From CAVQTK01 sp963716455 (GTDB lineage Bacteria > Pseudomonadota > Gammaproteobacteria > Coxiellales > Coxiellaceae), in the NCBI GenBank assembly GCA_963716455.1, contig CAVQTK010000018.1, forward strand, positions 180,783 to 244,782: a stretch of 64,000 nucleotides of DNA, written 5' to 3'. This document shows, piece after piece, positions 53,429 through 63,800 of the stretch; the stretch's first letter is position 1; each line of letters begins with the position of its first letter. Position numbers and translations under genes: made by a program. The notes below the pieces were generated by a model. That model was given only the letters and a program-made list of their open reading frames with translations, ran no database searches and was not told the DNA's origin.

Positions 53429-54439
53429 ATGAACATATTGATTACTGGCGCCGCAGGCTTTATTGGCTTTCACGTATCTAAAGCCTTGCTAAAAACAGGA
53501 GCTCGAATCGTAGGAATAGATAATCTTAATGACTACTATTCTGTTCAATTAAAAACAGATCGTCTACAGCAATTACTACCACATCCCCAATTTCATTTTT
53601 ATCCTTACGATTTGACGGATGCCAAAGCGATCGCGCAATTGTTCGCAAATCAACAATTCACTCACGTAGTGCATTTAGCAGCTCAAGCCGGTGTACGTTA
53701 TTCACTTGAAAATCCCTCTGCGTATATCAATAGCAATGTAGTAGGGACTCTACATATTTTAGAAGGCTGCCGTCATTATCCTGTACAGCACTTGGTATAT
53801 GCTTCTTCCAGTTCCGTTTATGGGCTAAATCGTAAGGCGCCGTTTGCCACTTCTGATAATGTGGATCATCCCATTTCATTATATGCAGCTACCAAAAAAT
53901 CCAACGAATTGATGGCACATACCTATTCACATCTGTATGCTATTCCTACCACTGGCTTGCGTTTTTTTACCGTATACGGCCCTTGGGGTAGGCCTGATAT
54001 GGCCACTTTTAAATTTACGGATTCACTTTTTCAAAGCCAACCCATAAATATCTATCATAATGGTCAAATGCAGCGAGACTTCACCTATATTGATGACATA
54101 GTAATTGGAATTGAGAAAATATTAAATCGTCCAGCTACTCCTATTAACCCCCAAATTAGTAGTGCCCCTTATCGCTTGTATAACATAGGCAATCATCAAC
54201 CTGTTAGTTTGTTAGATTTTATTGCTCTCTTGGAAAAAATCACCGGTCTTACAGCCAAGAAAAATATGCTTCCTATACAGCCTGGGGATGTAGTACAAAC
54301 TTTTGCCGACATCGAAGATTTACAACGTGATTTTGATTTTGCTCCATCTACATCTTTAGAAACGGGGTTACAGAAATTTGTTGACTGGTATAAAGATTAT
54401 TACATCAATACTAAAAAAGTAGTCTATGGAATTAGTTAA
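53429..54439 (+). CDS. UDP-glucuronate 4-epimerase
   Basis: 336-residue extended SDR: NILITGAAGFIGFHVSKALL, GIDNLNDYYSVQLKTDRL (NDYY is typical of this family), HLAAQAGVRYSLENPSAYI, SSSSVYGLNRKAPF, SLYAATKKSNELMAH and FFTVYGPWGRPDMA. Converts UDP-GlcA to UDP-GalA, as CapI/LpsL do. With ugd it supplies an acidic sugar. Overlaps the SDR gene after it by 14 bases. Confidence 0.92.
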   Translation: MNILITGAAGFIGFHVSKALLKTGARIVGIDNLNDYYSVQLKTDRLQQLLPHPQFHFYPYDLTDAKAIAQLFANQQFTHVVHLAAQAGVRYSLENPSAYINSNVVGTLHILEGCRHYPVQHLVYASSSSVYGLNRKAPFATSDNVDHPISLYAATKKSNELMAHTYSHLYAIPTTGLRFFTVYGPWGRPDMATFKFTDSLFQSQPINIYHNGQMQRDFTYIDDIVIGIEKILNRPATPINPQISSAPYRLYNIGNHQPVSLLDFIALLEKITGLTAKKNMLPIQPGDVVQTFADIEDLQRDFDFAPSTSLETGLQKFVDWYKDYYINTKKVVYGIS

Positions 54440-55184
54440 TAAAATTGCCCTCATTACAGGAGGCGCCTCGGGAATGGGCGCTGCAACGGCAAGATTACTC
54501 ACAACAGCAGGCATGAAAGTAGCTATATTAGATCAGCACTTGGAAAATACTGAATTATTAGCCAAAGAGATAAAGTCGCTTGCCATTTATGCAGATGTAA
54601 CAGACGAAGATTCCATCAAAACGGCTCTTGCAGAGGTTGTAGCAAAATTAGGCGCCGTTCATGTTGTCATTAATTGTGCTGGAATTGCGCCAGCAGCGCG
54701 AATTGTAGGTCGCGCGGGCCCTATGTCCCTAACAGATTTTCAGCAGGTTCTACAAGTTAATTTAGTAGGCACTTTTAATGTTATGCGATTGGTGGCAGCA
54801 CAAATGATGCAACAATCTCCAATCAACACCGAAGGTGAAAGAGGGGTGATTATAAATACTGCCTCAATTGCTGCCTTCGAGGGCCAAGTCGGACAAGCCG
54901 CTTATAGTGCCTCTAAGGGCGGAATAGTGGCTATGACCTTGCCAGCCGCTCGTGAATTTGGTCCATTTGGTGTGCGTGTGATGACTGTCGCTCCGGGGGT
55001 AATCGCTACACCCATGATGGAAAAGATGCCATCAACGGTTTGTGAGAATTTATCTGCGACAGTTCCGTTCCCAAAACGGATGGGTAATGCAGAAGAATTT
55101 GCTCAATTAGTTAAACATATTATTGAAAATACATATTTAAATGGCAGCACTATTCGTTTAGATGGTGGATTGAGAATGAGGTAA
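54426..55184 (+). CDS. SDR dehydrogenase, 3-hydroxyacyl-CoA dehydrogenase type II-like
   Basis: 252-residue classical SDR: LITGGASGMGAATARLL cofactor motif, NCAGIAPAARIVGR, catalytic Ser in NTASIAAFEGQ and YSASKGG. The segment GPMSLTDFQQVLQVNLVGTF and the early GKxGxM-like layout resemble the HSD17B10/HADH2 group, which oxidises 3-hydroxyacyl-CoA, including isoleucine degradation intermediates. Other substrates are possible. Followed by an amino acid permease relic, which hints at amino-acid use. Confidence 0.82.
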   Translation: MELVNKIALITGGASGMGAATARLLTTAGMKVAILDQHLENTELLAKEIKSLAIYADVTDEDSIKTALAEVVAKLGAVHVVINCAGIAPAARIVGRAGPMSLTDFQQVLQVNLVGTFNVMRLVAAQMMQQSPINTEGERGVIINTASIAAFEGQVGQAAYSASKGGIVAMTLPAAREFGPFGVRVMTVAPGVIATPMMEKMPSTVCENLSATVPFPKRMGNAEEFAQLVKHIIENTYLNGSTIRLDGGLRMR

Positions 55185-55192
55185 TTTTCACA

Positions 55193-56601
55193 ATGAAAAC
55201 AACTAGGGGACATCGCGTATTAGGCGTATTTAGTCTTGCAATGATTACCGCGGTATCTGTAGATAGCGTGCGTAATTTACCAACTACGGCATTATTTGGT
55301 AGTGCATTAATTTTTTTCTTTATCATAGGCGCCATTTTATTTCTATTACCCTCAGCACTCGTTTCTGCCGAATTATCCTCAACTAGTGGTGAACCTGGAG
55401 GCATTTATGTATGGGTAAAAAATGCTTTTGGGCCTTCAATAGGAGTTTTAGCGATTTGGTTTCAATGGATTGAAAATGTCATTTGGTATCCTACTATTTT
55501 ATCTTTTGTTGCCGGCACTATTGGATATTTGATTTCTCCTTCGTTAGCAAATAATAAAATTTTTCTCATTAGTATTATATTAGTGGCCTTTTGGAGTGCA
55601 ACAGCTATTAATTTATTAGGGATAAAATCCTCAGCACGTTTTAGTAATTTTTGTGCTATCACCGGTTTATTGTTGCCCATGACACTTATCATTTCTTTAG
55701 GCGCCGTATGGATATTTACAAAACAACCATTGCAAATTCATTTCACTACTCAAGAAATGTTACCCCACTTGGGGAGATGCGCAAATATGGGTAGCGCTGA
55801 CGGGTATCATGTTATCTTTTTGTGGTATGGAAATTGCTACAGTGCATGCAAAAGATGTGGAAAATCCTCAACAAGCCTATCCCCGAGCTATGCTTATCGC
55901 AACTCTTATTATTGTCTTTACCTTAGTATGTGGTGGACTGGCTATTGGCATAGTATTACCCCAATCCGAAATTAGTTTAGTAGCAGGAATTATGCAAGCT
56001 TTTGCCGCATTTTTTGCTGCTTATCATTTATCTTTTATTCTGCCTTTTATTGCTTTAACTTTAGTGATCGGAGGAATGGGCAGTGTCAGCAATTGGATTA
56101 TTGCTCCTACTAGAGGTTTATTGCTAGCCGCAAAGGATGGTTATTTACCTAAGCATCTTGACCAGCAAAATCGCTTCGGATCACCTAGTACTTTGCTATT
56201 TTATCAAGCGATCTTAGTGACTTTGGTGACAATCGTGTTTCTATTACTTCCTTCAGTGTAATGCTTCATATTGGTTATTAACCGCACTGGCAGCACAACT
56301 TTATATGTTAATGTATCTATTAATGTTTGCTGCTGCCATTCGTTTGCGTTATCACCATGTGAACCGAAGAGCCGGCTTTGTTATTCCTGGCGGTAAAATC
56401 AGCATTTGGATCGTAGCAGGAGCAGGTTTCTTAGGCTCGATTATAACTTTTTTCATCGGTTTTATTCCACCTGCAAATATTCAAACTGGAGGTTATTTTT
56501 ATTATGAAAGCTTATTAATAATTGGCTTATTAATCATGAGTGCCCCTCCTTTAATCATTTATAAGTTTTTAAATAAGAAAAATCTAAAGATCAGAAACTA
56601 G
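55193..56601 (+). pseudogene. APC-superfamily amino acid permease, two frameshifts
   Basis: Three frames of one permease: MKTTRGHRVLGVFSLAMITA to about 55780; then DAQIWVALTGIMLSFCGMEI, HAKDVENPQQAYPRAML and VSNWIIAPTRGLLLAAKDGY to 56261; then NASYWLLTALAAQLYMLMYL to 56601. Breaks: a run of four G (about 55775-55778; three G restores the frame) and at TCAGTGTAATG (about 56256-56262). The layout resembles GadC/YjeM-type exchangers, about 470 residues if repaired. Non-functional as written. Confidence 0.78.
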
Positions 56602-56649
56602 GTCTCTATTTCCTAAGGATAATAAATAATTAGAATAAGCTTTCTGTTG

Positions 56650-56686
56650 AAAAAACATCCCGTGTTAAAGCCTGGGATGTTTTTTC
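56650..56686 (+). terminator. Rho-independent terminator
   Basis: AAAAAACATCCC and GGGATGTTTTTT form a 12-pair stem with a 12-base loop and a terminal T-run, 48 bases after the permease relic and before guaB. The A and T arms make it potentially bidirectional. Confidence 0.85.
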
Positions 56687-56726
56687 TCTGCTCGACTCCC
56701 ATCGCATAAACTCAAATGACCAACTA

Positions 56727-56755
56727 TTCAATATCTAAAATAAATCTGATATAAT
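56727..56755 (+). promoter_or_regulatory. Promoter of guaBA
   Basis: TGATATAAT at 56747-56755 is an extended -10 with a perfect TATAAT; TTCAAT at 56727-56732 is a weak -35 with 17-base spacing. Thirty bases before the guaB GTG. The Shine-Dalgarno GGAGGAGGGG lies at about 56771-56780. Confidence 0.6.
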
Positions 56756-56784
56756 AAAAAAATTTTATTGGGAGGAGGGGATAA

Positions 56785-58254
56785 GTGGAAATTCTTGAAG
56801 AAGCACTTACTTTTGACGATGTTTTACTCTTGCCTGGCTATTCAACAGTTCTGCCTAAAGATGTTTCCTTAACTACTCGTTTAACTTCTGCTATTTCTCT
56901 AAACATACCCCTATTATCTGCCGCGATGGATACCGTTACGGAAGCTCGATTAGCCGTATCGTTAGCAGAAGAAGGAGGAATAGGCATTCTGCATAAAAAT
57001 ATGAGCCCAGAACAACAAGCAAATGAAGTACGAAAGGTAAAACGCTATGAAAGCGGCATGGTTGCTCATCCCATTACTGTTACCCCCACCACCACCTTGG
57101 AGCAATTGGTAGCATTAACTAGCGAATATCGTATTTCTGGAGTGCCTGTAGTAGAGGGTAAAAATTTAGTAGGTATTATTACCCATCGTGATATCCGCTT
57201 CGAAACCGATTATAGCCAACTTGTAGGTAAGCTTATGACACCTAAGGAACGGCTAGTTACGGTTCCGGAAAAAGCAAGCCGAGAAGAAGTGATCGCTCTA
57301 CTGCGTAAGCATCGAATTGAAAAATTACTAATTGTAAACCCAGCATTCGAACTACGTGGTATGTACACAGTGCGAGATATTTTACGCTCCAAAAAAACTC
57401 CTAATGCATGCAAGAATGCCGCCGGTCAATTGCGAGTGGGTGCTGCTGTGAGTCCCGGTATTGGGGCCGAAGATAGAGTATCGGCTTTAGTAGCAGAAGG
57501 AGTGGATTTATTAGTAGTGGATACAGCGCATGGTTTTTCTGAGGGAGTTGTCAAGCAAGTGAAATGGATAAAACAGAATTATCCAGATACACCTGTTCTT
57601 GCTGGCAATATCGTTACTGAAGATGCTGCCTTAGCACTTGCTCAAGCAGGAGCTGATGGAGTAAAAGTTGGAATGGGACCGGGGTCAATTTGCACTACAC
57701 GTGTCGTGGCTGGAATTGGAGTTCCACAAATTAGCGCTATTAACCGAGTAGCCACTGCTCTTAAAAACACTGAAATTTCAATAGTTGCTGACGGAGGTAT
57801 TCGCTTTTCAGGTGACCTCTGTAAAGCTATTGCTGCCGGAGCTCACGCCGTGATGTTAGGGGGGCTATTTGCTGGTACTGAAGAAGCACCTGGAGAAGTG
57901 GTTTTGTATCAAGGTAGATCCTATAAAGCTTATCGCGGAATGGGATCAATAGGAGCGATGTCACAACAACATGGCTCTAGCGACCGCTATTTTCAAGACT
58001 CGCAAGACGATTTCGGTAAATATGTTCCACAAGGCATAGAAGGTCGTGTTCCTTATAAGGGATCTCTCAAAGCAGTTATCTACCAGCTAATAGGCGGTTT
58101 ACGCTCCAGTATGGGATATACAGGAACAACAACCATAGAAGAAATGCGTAATAAAACCCATTTTATTCGCGTAACTCCGGCAGGTGTACGTGAAAGTCAT
58201 GTTCATGATGTAATTATTACTAAAGAAGCACCTAATTATTGGATTGAATCGTAA
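56785..58254 (+). CDS. guaB: IMP dehydrogenase
   Basis: NAD-dependent IMP to XMP, rate-limiting for GTP. 489 residues from a GTG start: LTFDDVLLLPGYS, two CBS domains inserted at about residues 95-205 (GIITHRDIRF), catalytic Cys in GPGSICTTRVVAG, IVADGGIRFSGD, MLGGLFAGTEEAPG and the flap YRGMGSIGAM. Followed by guaA after 15 bases. Confidence 0.97.
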   Translation: MEILEEALTFDDVLLLPGYSTVLPKDVSLTTRLTSAISLNIPLLSAAMDTVTEARLAVSLAEEGGIGILHKNMSPEQQANEVRKVKRYESGMVAHPITVTPTTTLEQLVALTSEYRISGVPVVEGKNLVGIITHRDIRFETDYSQLVGKLMTPKERLVTVPEKASREEVIALLRKHRIEKLLIVNPAFELRGMYTVRDILRSKKTPNACKNAAGQLRVGAAVSPGIGAEDRVSALVAEGVDLLVVDTAHGFSEGVVKQVKWIKQNYPDTPVLAGNIVTEDAALALAQAGADGVKVGMGPGSICTTRVVAGIGVPQISAINRVATALKNTEISIVADGGIRFSGDLCKAIAAGAHAVMLGGLFAGTEEAPGEVVLYQGRSYKAYRGMGSIGAMSQQHGSSDRYFQDSQDDFGKYVPQGIEGRVPYKGSLKAVIYQLIGGLRSSMGYTGTTTIEEMRNKTHFIRVTPAGVRESHVHDVIITKEAPNYWIES

Positions 58255-58269
58255 CCATAAAGCATACCC

Positions 58270-59841
58270 ATGGATATTCATCAACATCGCATTCTAATTT
58301 TAGATTTTGGTTCACAATATACCCAATTGATTGCTCGTGGTCTTCGTGAAATAGGGGTTTATTGTGAACTTGTACCTTGGGATTTTTCTCCTCAGGAAAT
58401 TGCTAAGTTTCAACCCCACGGAATTATACTTTCAGGTGGGCCTGAAACACTTACCGAGCTTGATACCCCCCGTATTCCAGAAATTATTTTTTCTTTAGGG
58501 TGTCCCATTTTAGGCATTTGCTACGGGATGCAGGCTATGGCGCAACAACTAGGTGGACAAGTCCATGTCGCAGAAAAACGGGAATACGGTTATGCGCAAG
58601 TTTTCATCCATAATTCACAAGACTTATTAGCACTTATAGATGATCATCTTTCTTCTACGGGTCAAGCTTCTTTAGATGTTTGGATGAGTCACGGCGATTA
58701 TGTAACAGCATTGCCGCCTGGGTTTGAAGTTATCGCTAGTACACAAAATTCTCCCTATGCCGGTATTGCCGATCTGCAACGACGCTTCTATGGTTTACAA
58801 TTTCACCCCGAAGTGACACACACTCCCCAAGGAAAAAAGATTATTTCGCATTTTGCCCTTAACATTTGTGGTTGCGTTCCTGCTTGGACATCTAATAATA
58901 TTATTGCTGATTATATTAACAAGATTCGCCAGCAAGTAGGTACAGATTCGGTGTTAGTCGGTCTATCGGGTGGAGTAGACTCATCAGTAGTTGCTACTTT
59001 GTTGCATGAAGCTATCGGTGATCAACTCATTTGTGTATTTGTAGATACCGGCTTGCTTAGACGTAATGAAGGGGATGAAATCATGCGTCTATTTTCTGAT
59101 CATTTAGGTGTTAAAGTTATTCGTGTTAATGCTCAACTACAATTTTTAGATGCATTGAAAGGCGTTAATGATCCAGAAAAAAAACGTAAAATCATTGGCA
59201 GTGAGTTTATCCGTGTTTTTGAAGAACAAGCTAAAAACTTGCCCGCTGTGAAATGGCTAGCACAGGGAACCATTTATCCTGATGTAATTGAATCTGCTAG
59301 AGCAAAATCGGGCAAAGCTCATGTGATCAAATCTCACCACAACGTAGGGGGATTGCCAGAGAAGATGAATTTGCAATTAATAGAACCTCTGCGAGAATTA
59401 TTTAAAGATGAAGTACGTCAACTAGGAATAAAATTAGGTTTGCCGTCTGACTTAGTTTCTCGACATCCTTTTCCAGGGCCCGGTTTAGCTGTACGCATTT
59501 TAGGCGCAGTGACCACAGAATACCTGGATATTTTACAAGCCGCAGATAGTATTTATATAGAGGAGCTAAAAAACACCGGTCATTATGAACAAGTGAGTCA
59601 AGCGTTTGCAGTTTTTTTACCCCTTAAATCGGTTGGAGTAAAAGGTGATGCTCGTAGTTATGAATACATTATTGCCTTACGTGCAGTCACAACTAAAGAT
59701 TTTATGACCGCTCATTGGAGCGAATTACCGTATGATTTTCTAGCACATGTCAGCCGGCGTATTATTAATGAAGTCCCAGCCGTTTCACGTGTTGTATATG
59801 ATATTTCCAGCAAACCACCAGCAACCATAGAATGGGAGTGA
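58270..59841 (+). CDS. guaA: GMP synthase (glutamine-hydrolysing)
   Basis: XMP to GMP. N-terminal class I amidotransferase with the nucleophile in ILGICYGMQAMAQQLGG and the His/Glu pair in GLQFHPEVTHT; ATP-pyrophosphatase loop VGLSGGVDSSVVA near residue 230; C-terminal dimerisation domain ending KPPATIEWE. 523 residues. Overlaps tadA by ten bases. Confidence 0.97.
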   Translation: MDIHQHRILILDFGSQYTQLIARGLREIGVYCELVPWDFSPQEIAKFQPHGIILSGGPETLTELDTPRIPEIIFSLGCPILGICYGMQAMAQQLGGQVHVAEKREYGYAQVFIHNSQDLLALIDDHLSSTGQASLDVWMSHGDYVTALPPGFEVIASTQNSPYAGIADLQRRFYGLQFHPEVTHTPQGKKIISHFALNICGCVPAWTSNNIIADYINKIRQQVGTDSVLVGLSGGVDSSVVATLLHEAIGDQLICVFVDTGLLRRNEGDEIMRLFSDHLGVKVIRVNAQLQFLDALKGVNDPEKKRKIIGSEFIRVFEEQAKNLPAVKWLAQGTIYPDVIESARAKSGKAHVIKSHHNVGGLPEKMNLQLIEPLRELFKDEVRQLGIKLGLPSDLVSRHPFPGPGLAVRILGAVTTEYLDILQAADSIYIEELKNTGHYEQVSQAFAVFLPLKSVGVKGDARSYEYIIALRAVTTKDFMTAHWSELPYDFLAHVSRRIINEVPAVSRVVYDISSKPPATIEWE

Positions 59842-60302
59842 TGCAAGAACATAAATTTTGGATAAACCATGCGTTAAACTTAGCGCAACAAGCAGCCATA
59901 CAACAAGAAGTGCCCGTTGGTGCAGTGTTAGTATGTAATAATGAAATTATTGGTGAAGGCTGGAATCAACCTATTAGTCAATGCGACCCTAGCGCACATG
60001 CAGAAATTTTAGCTCTACGCAAGGCAGCCCTATTATTAGGTAATTATCGATTGCCCAATACCACACTGTACGTTACTTTAGAACCCTGTGCCATGTGTTT
60101 GGGCGCAATGATACAAGCGCGAATAAATCGTTTAATTTTTGGAGCATGGGATGCGCGAGCAGGAGCAGTACGCAGCGTGTTTCAAATATTAGATTCTCCT
60201 CAATTGAATCATCACATTCAATGGCAAGGAGGAATATTAGCGCAGGAGTGCGCAGCTGTGTTAAAATTTTTTTTTACTGAACGACGGCTAATAAGAAAAT
60301 AA
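59832..60302 (+). CDS. tadA: tRNA-specific adenosine deaminase TadA
   Basis: Deaminates A34 of tRNA-Arg(ACG) to inosine. 156 residues with the zinc motif: His/Glu in SAHAEILALR and two Cys in TLEPCAMCLGAMI; REVPVGAVLV-like QEVPVGAVLV near the N-terminus. ATG 59832 lies in the guaA end; ATG 59841, overlapping the guaA stop, is also possible. Confidence 0.93.
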   Translation: MGVMQEHKFWINHALNLAQQAAIQQEVPVGAVLVCNNEIIGEGWNQPISQCDPSAHAEILALRKAALLLGNYRLPNTTLYVTLEPCAMCLGAMIQARINRLIFGAWDARAGAVRSVFQILDSPQLNHHIQWQGGILAQECAAVLKFFFTERRLIRK

Positions 60303-60356
60303 AACTGTTACCGCCGTCTCGCAGGGTAGGCTATTTATACAGTAATGGAGATAACA

Positions 60357-60896
60357 ATGAGTTTAACTAACATAGTACCTGCACAGCATATTCCTAACGA
60401 TATTAACGTTATCATCGAAATTCCAGCTCAGAGTGGGATGATCAAATACGAAATGGATAAAAATAGTGGTTTACTCAGTGTAGATCGTTTTATGCCAACT
60501 GCAATGTACTATCCGGCAAATTATGGGTTTGTACCAAATACCTTGTCTGGAGATGGTGATCCCGTAGATGTTTTGGTAATAACACCAACCCCAATTCAAG
60601 CGGGTACTCTTATTCGCGCACGCGCTTTAGGACTACTAAACATGATGGATGAATCTGGACAAGATCGAAAGATTTTAGCATTACCCATTAAGAAAATTTG
60701 TTCTCAATTAGCCCATCTGGAAAAACTAGAAGATATTCCGGATATTTTGCGTCGTAGCATAGTCCATTTTTTTGAACAATATAAAGCTTTAGAACCAGGG
60801 AAATGGGTAAAAATTTCTGGATGGGAAGGTATTGAAGCAGCAAAAAAGGAAATACAAGAAAGTGTCGAACGTTATCAACAGCAAAAATCAGAATGA
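60357..60896 (+). CDS. ppa: Inorganic pyrophosphatase
   Basis: Soluble family I pyrophosphatase, 179 residues. Start ATG 60357 with GGAG six bases upstream; ATG 60345 is less likely. Active-site segments: IKYEMDKNSGLLSVDRF, YPANYGFVPNTL, and GDGDPVDVLVI with the metal-binding Asp cluster. Ends inside the start region of putA. Confidence 0.95.
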   Translation: MSLTNIVPAQHIPNDINVIIEIPAQSGMIKYEMDKNSGLLSVDRFMPTAMYYPANYGFVPNTLSGDGDPVDVLVITPTPIQAGTLIRARALGLLNMMDESGQDRKILALPIKKICSQLAHLEKLEDIPDILRRSIVHFFEQYKALEPGKWVKISGWEGIEAAKKEIQESVERYQQQKSE

Positions 60897-63800
60897 ATTT
60901 CGCCGTGATCTAATTGAAGCTTACCGCCAAGATGAAACGCTATGCGTCAACCATTTGTTGGATGCAGTCGCTTTTTCTCCAGAAAGCGATCAAAAAATTA
61001 AAGTATTAGCTACAGATTTGGTCAATGCGGTACGTCATCAGACTTCACAAATTTCCGGTGTGGAAGCCTTGATGCGCCACTACGATTTGTCAACCACAGA
61101 AGGCATTATGCTGCTTTGCATAGCAGAATCCCTATTGCGTATTCCTGATGCTGAAACAGAAAAACTATTAATTCAGGATAAATTGACAAGCGCACGTTGG
61201 GAGGAACACCTGGGTAAAAGCGAATCTGCCTTTGTTAATGTCACCACTTGGGGATTAGCACTAACTGGGAAAGTTTTAGAAAATCACCGTTATGAAAATC
61301 AATTTAAAACTATTTGGTATGATTTATTACGCCGTAGCAGCCAACCTTTAATACGCCAAGCCATCCATGAAGCCGTGAAAATTATGGCTCATCAATTTGT
61401 CATTGGCCGTAATATGGATCAAGCCTTACAGGCTTCCAAAGAGATGACTAAAAAAGGTTATATGTATTCCTATGACATGCTAGGGGAAGTAGCTCGAACT
61501 AAAGCAGATGCGGATCGATACTTTCAAGCTTATCTGCAGGCAATTAGAAATCTCGGACAGCACTCCCCCTCTGGAATTCAAACCATTTCATCTCGACCAA
61601 GTATTTCAGTCAAGCTTTCAGCGCTTTATCCCCGCTACGAACCAAAACAGCGGGAAAAGGCGGTTCCTTTTTTAGTAGAAAGATTACTGGAATTAGCCCA
61701 TGAAGCGTTACAAGCTTCTATTGGCTTAACTTTAGATGCTGAAGAAGCAGATCGTTTGGATATGTCATTAGACATTTTCAAGCACGTCTTTAAGCATAAT
61801 CAGATTAGCCCATTGGGAAGGCTTAGGCCTTGCAGTTCAAGGCTATCAAAAACGCGCTTTGCCATTGATTCATTGGCTAATTGATTTATCTCGCAGCGAA
61901 AAAAAACGTATTAATGTTCGTTTAGTAAAAGGGGCCTATTGGGATACAGAAATTAAATTAACACAAATAGGTGGTTTTTCTGGTTATCCGGTTTTTACTC
62001 GAAAAGCATCTACTGACCTAAGTTACCTCGCCTGTGCCAAACAAATGTTAGCCGCACCGCAAGAAATTTATCCCCAATTTGCTACCCATAATGCTTATTC
62101 CGTCGCAGCCATTTTAACCATGATGAGAGAATCATCACTCCGCTATGATTATGAATTCCAAAGTTTGCAAGGAATGGGACGAGCCTTACATGATCAGTTG
62201 GTAGAACGGGGAATAAAGTGCCGAATTTATGCTCCAATAGGAAGTCATGAAGATTTACTACCTTATTTAGTTCGACGTCTATTAGAAAATGGCGCCAATA
62301 GTTCTTTTGTTAATCAAATAGCGGATCCTAAAACTCCTTTAGAAAAATTAATCACTAGTCCAATTAACCAAATTCGTTCTTACTCGAGTATACCCAACCC
62401 CAAAATCCCTCTACCCAAAAATATTTACGGAGAGGAACGCTTAAATTCAAATGGTTTAGATATCAGTCATGAAAATGAATGGTCACAATTAGTCGCTGAC
62501 ACGAAACCTTTTATAGAACACACTTGGCAAGCAAGTGCGTCAGGAAAAAAAATAGAAAATTTAAATTTATCCGAACCAATTCTAGACCCCAGTGACCATC
62601 GCCGCCACATTGGGTACGTAAAAAATGCTGAGGCTATTGATATTGAGCAGGCATTATCTAATGCTCAAGCAACTTTTACCGATTGGAATCACACAGAACT
62701 TGAATATCGTATCAACTTGTTATTAAACGCCGCAGATTTACTTGAACAACATCGCGCCGAATTATTCATGCTTGTTACCCGTGAGGCTGGAAAAACATTA
62801 GCCGATGGCATTAGTGAAGTACGTGAAGCTGTAGATTTTTGTCGCTATTACAGTCAAATAGCTAAAAAATTATTAAAACCCGAACCCATGCCCGGACCAA
62901 CTGGTGAAACTAATGTTCTTTTTTTACAGGGACGAGGACCTATACTGTGTATTAGCCCCTGGAATTTTCCTATAGCTATATTTACCGGACAAATAGCTGC
63001 AGCGTTGATAACAGGAAATACAGTGATAGCTAAACCAGCAGAGCAAACTCCATTAACAGCTGCACGAATTGTAAGCTTATTTCATGCCGCTGGAGTTCCA
63101 AAGTCTGTTTTACAATTACTTCCAGGTCGTGGTGAAGTGGTTGGGGCCGCATTAGTCGCTGATTTACGTATTCAAGGAGTAATCTTTACGGGTTCAACTG
63201 AAACTGCCAAGCTGATTAATCAAACTTTAGCTCAGCGTCCTGGTCCTATTATTCCCCTAATTGCGGAAACCGGAGGGATAAATGCAATGATTGCTGATTC
63301 CACCGCTCTGCCAGAACAATTAGTGGCTGATGTAATCACCTCTGCATTTAGTAGTGCAGGTCAACGTTGTTCAGCCTTGCGAATATTATTTATTCAAACT
63401 GACATTGCGGACCGAGTAATTGAAATGCTGAAGGGCGCCATGGCGGAGTTGATAGTTGGAGATCCCCAGTATTTAACTACAGACGTGGGTCCTGTCATAG
63501 ATGAAGATGCGTTACGCGGGTTAGAAGCCCACAGTAAAAAAATGCAACAACAAGCGCAATTAATTTACCAAGTAAAAGTACCTAAAGATAGCGTGCACGG
63601 TACTTTTCTTGGTCCGCAAGCATATGAATTAAACAACGTCAAACTCCTCAACAAAGAAGTGTTTGGTCCTATTTTGCACGTTATTCGCTACCAAAAAGAA
63701 AATTTAGATCAAGTAATTGATAGCATCAATAACTTTGGTTATGGACTTACTTTTGGCATCCAAAGTAGAATTAATCGAACCATTGAATATATTCAAAATC

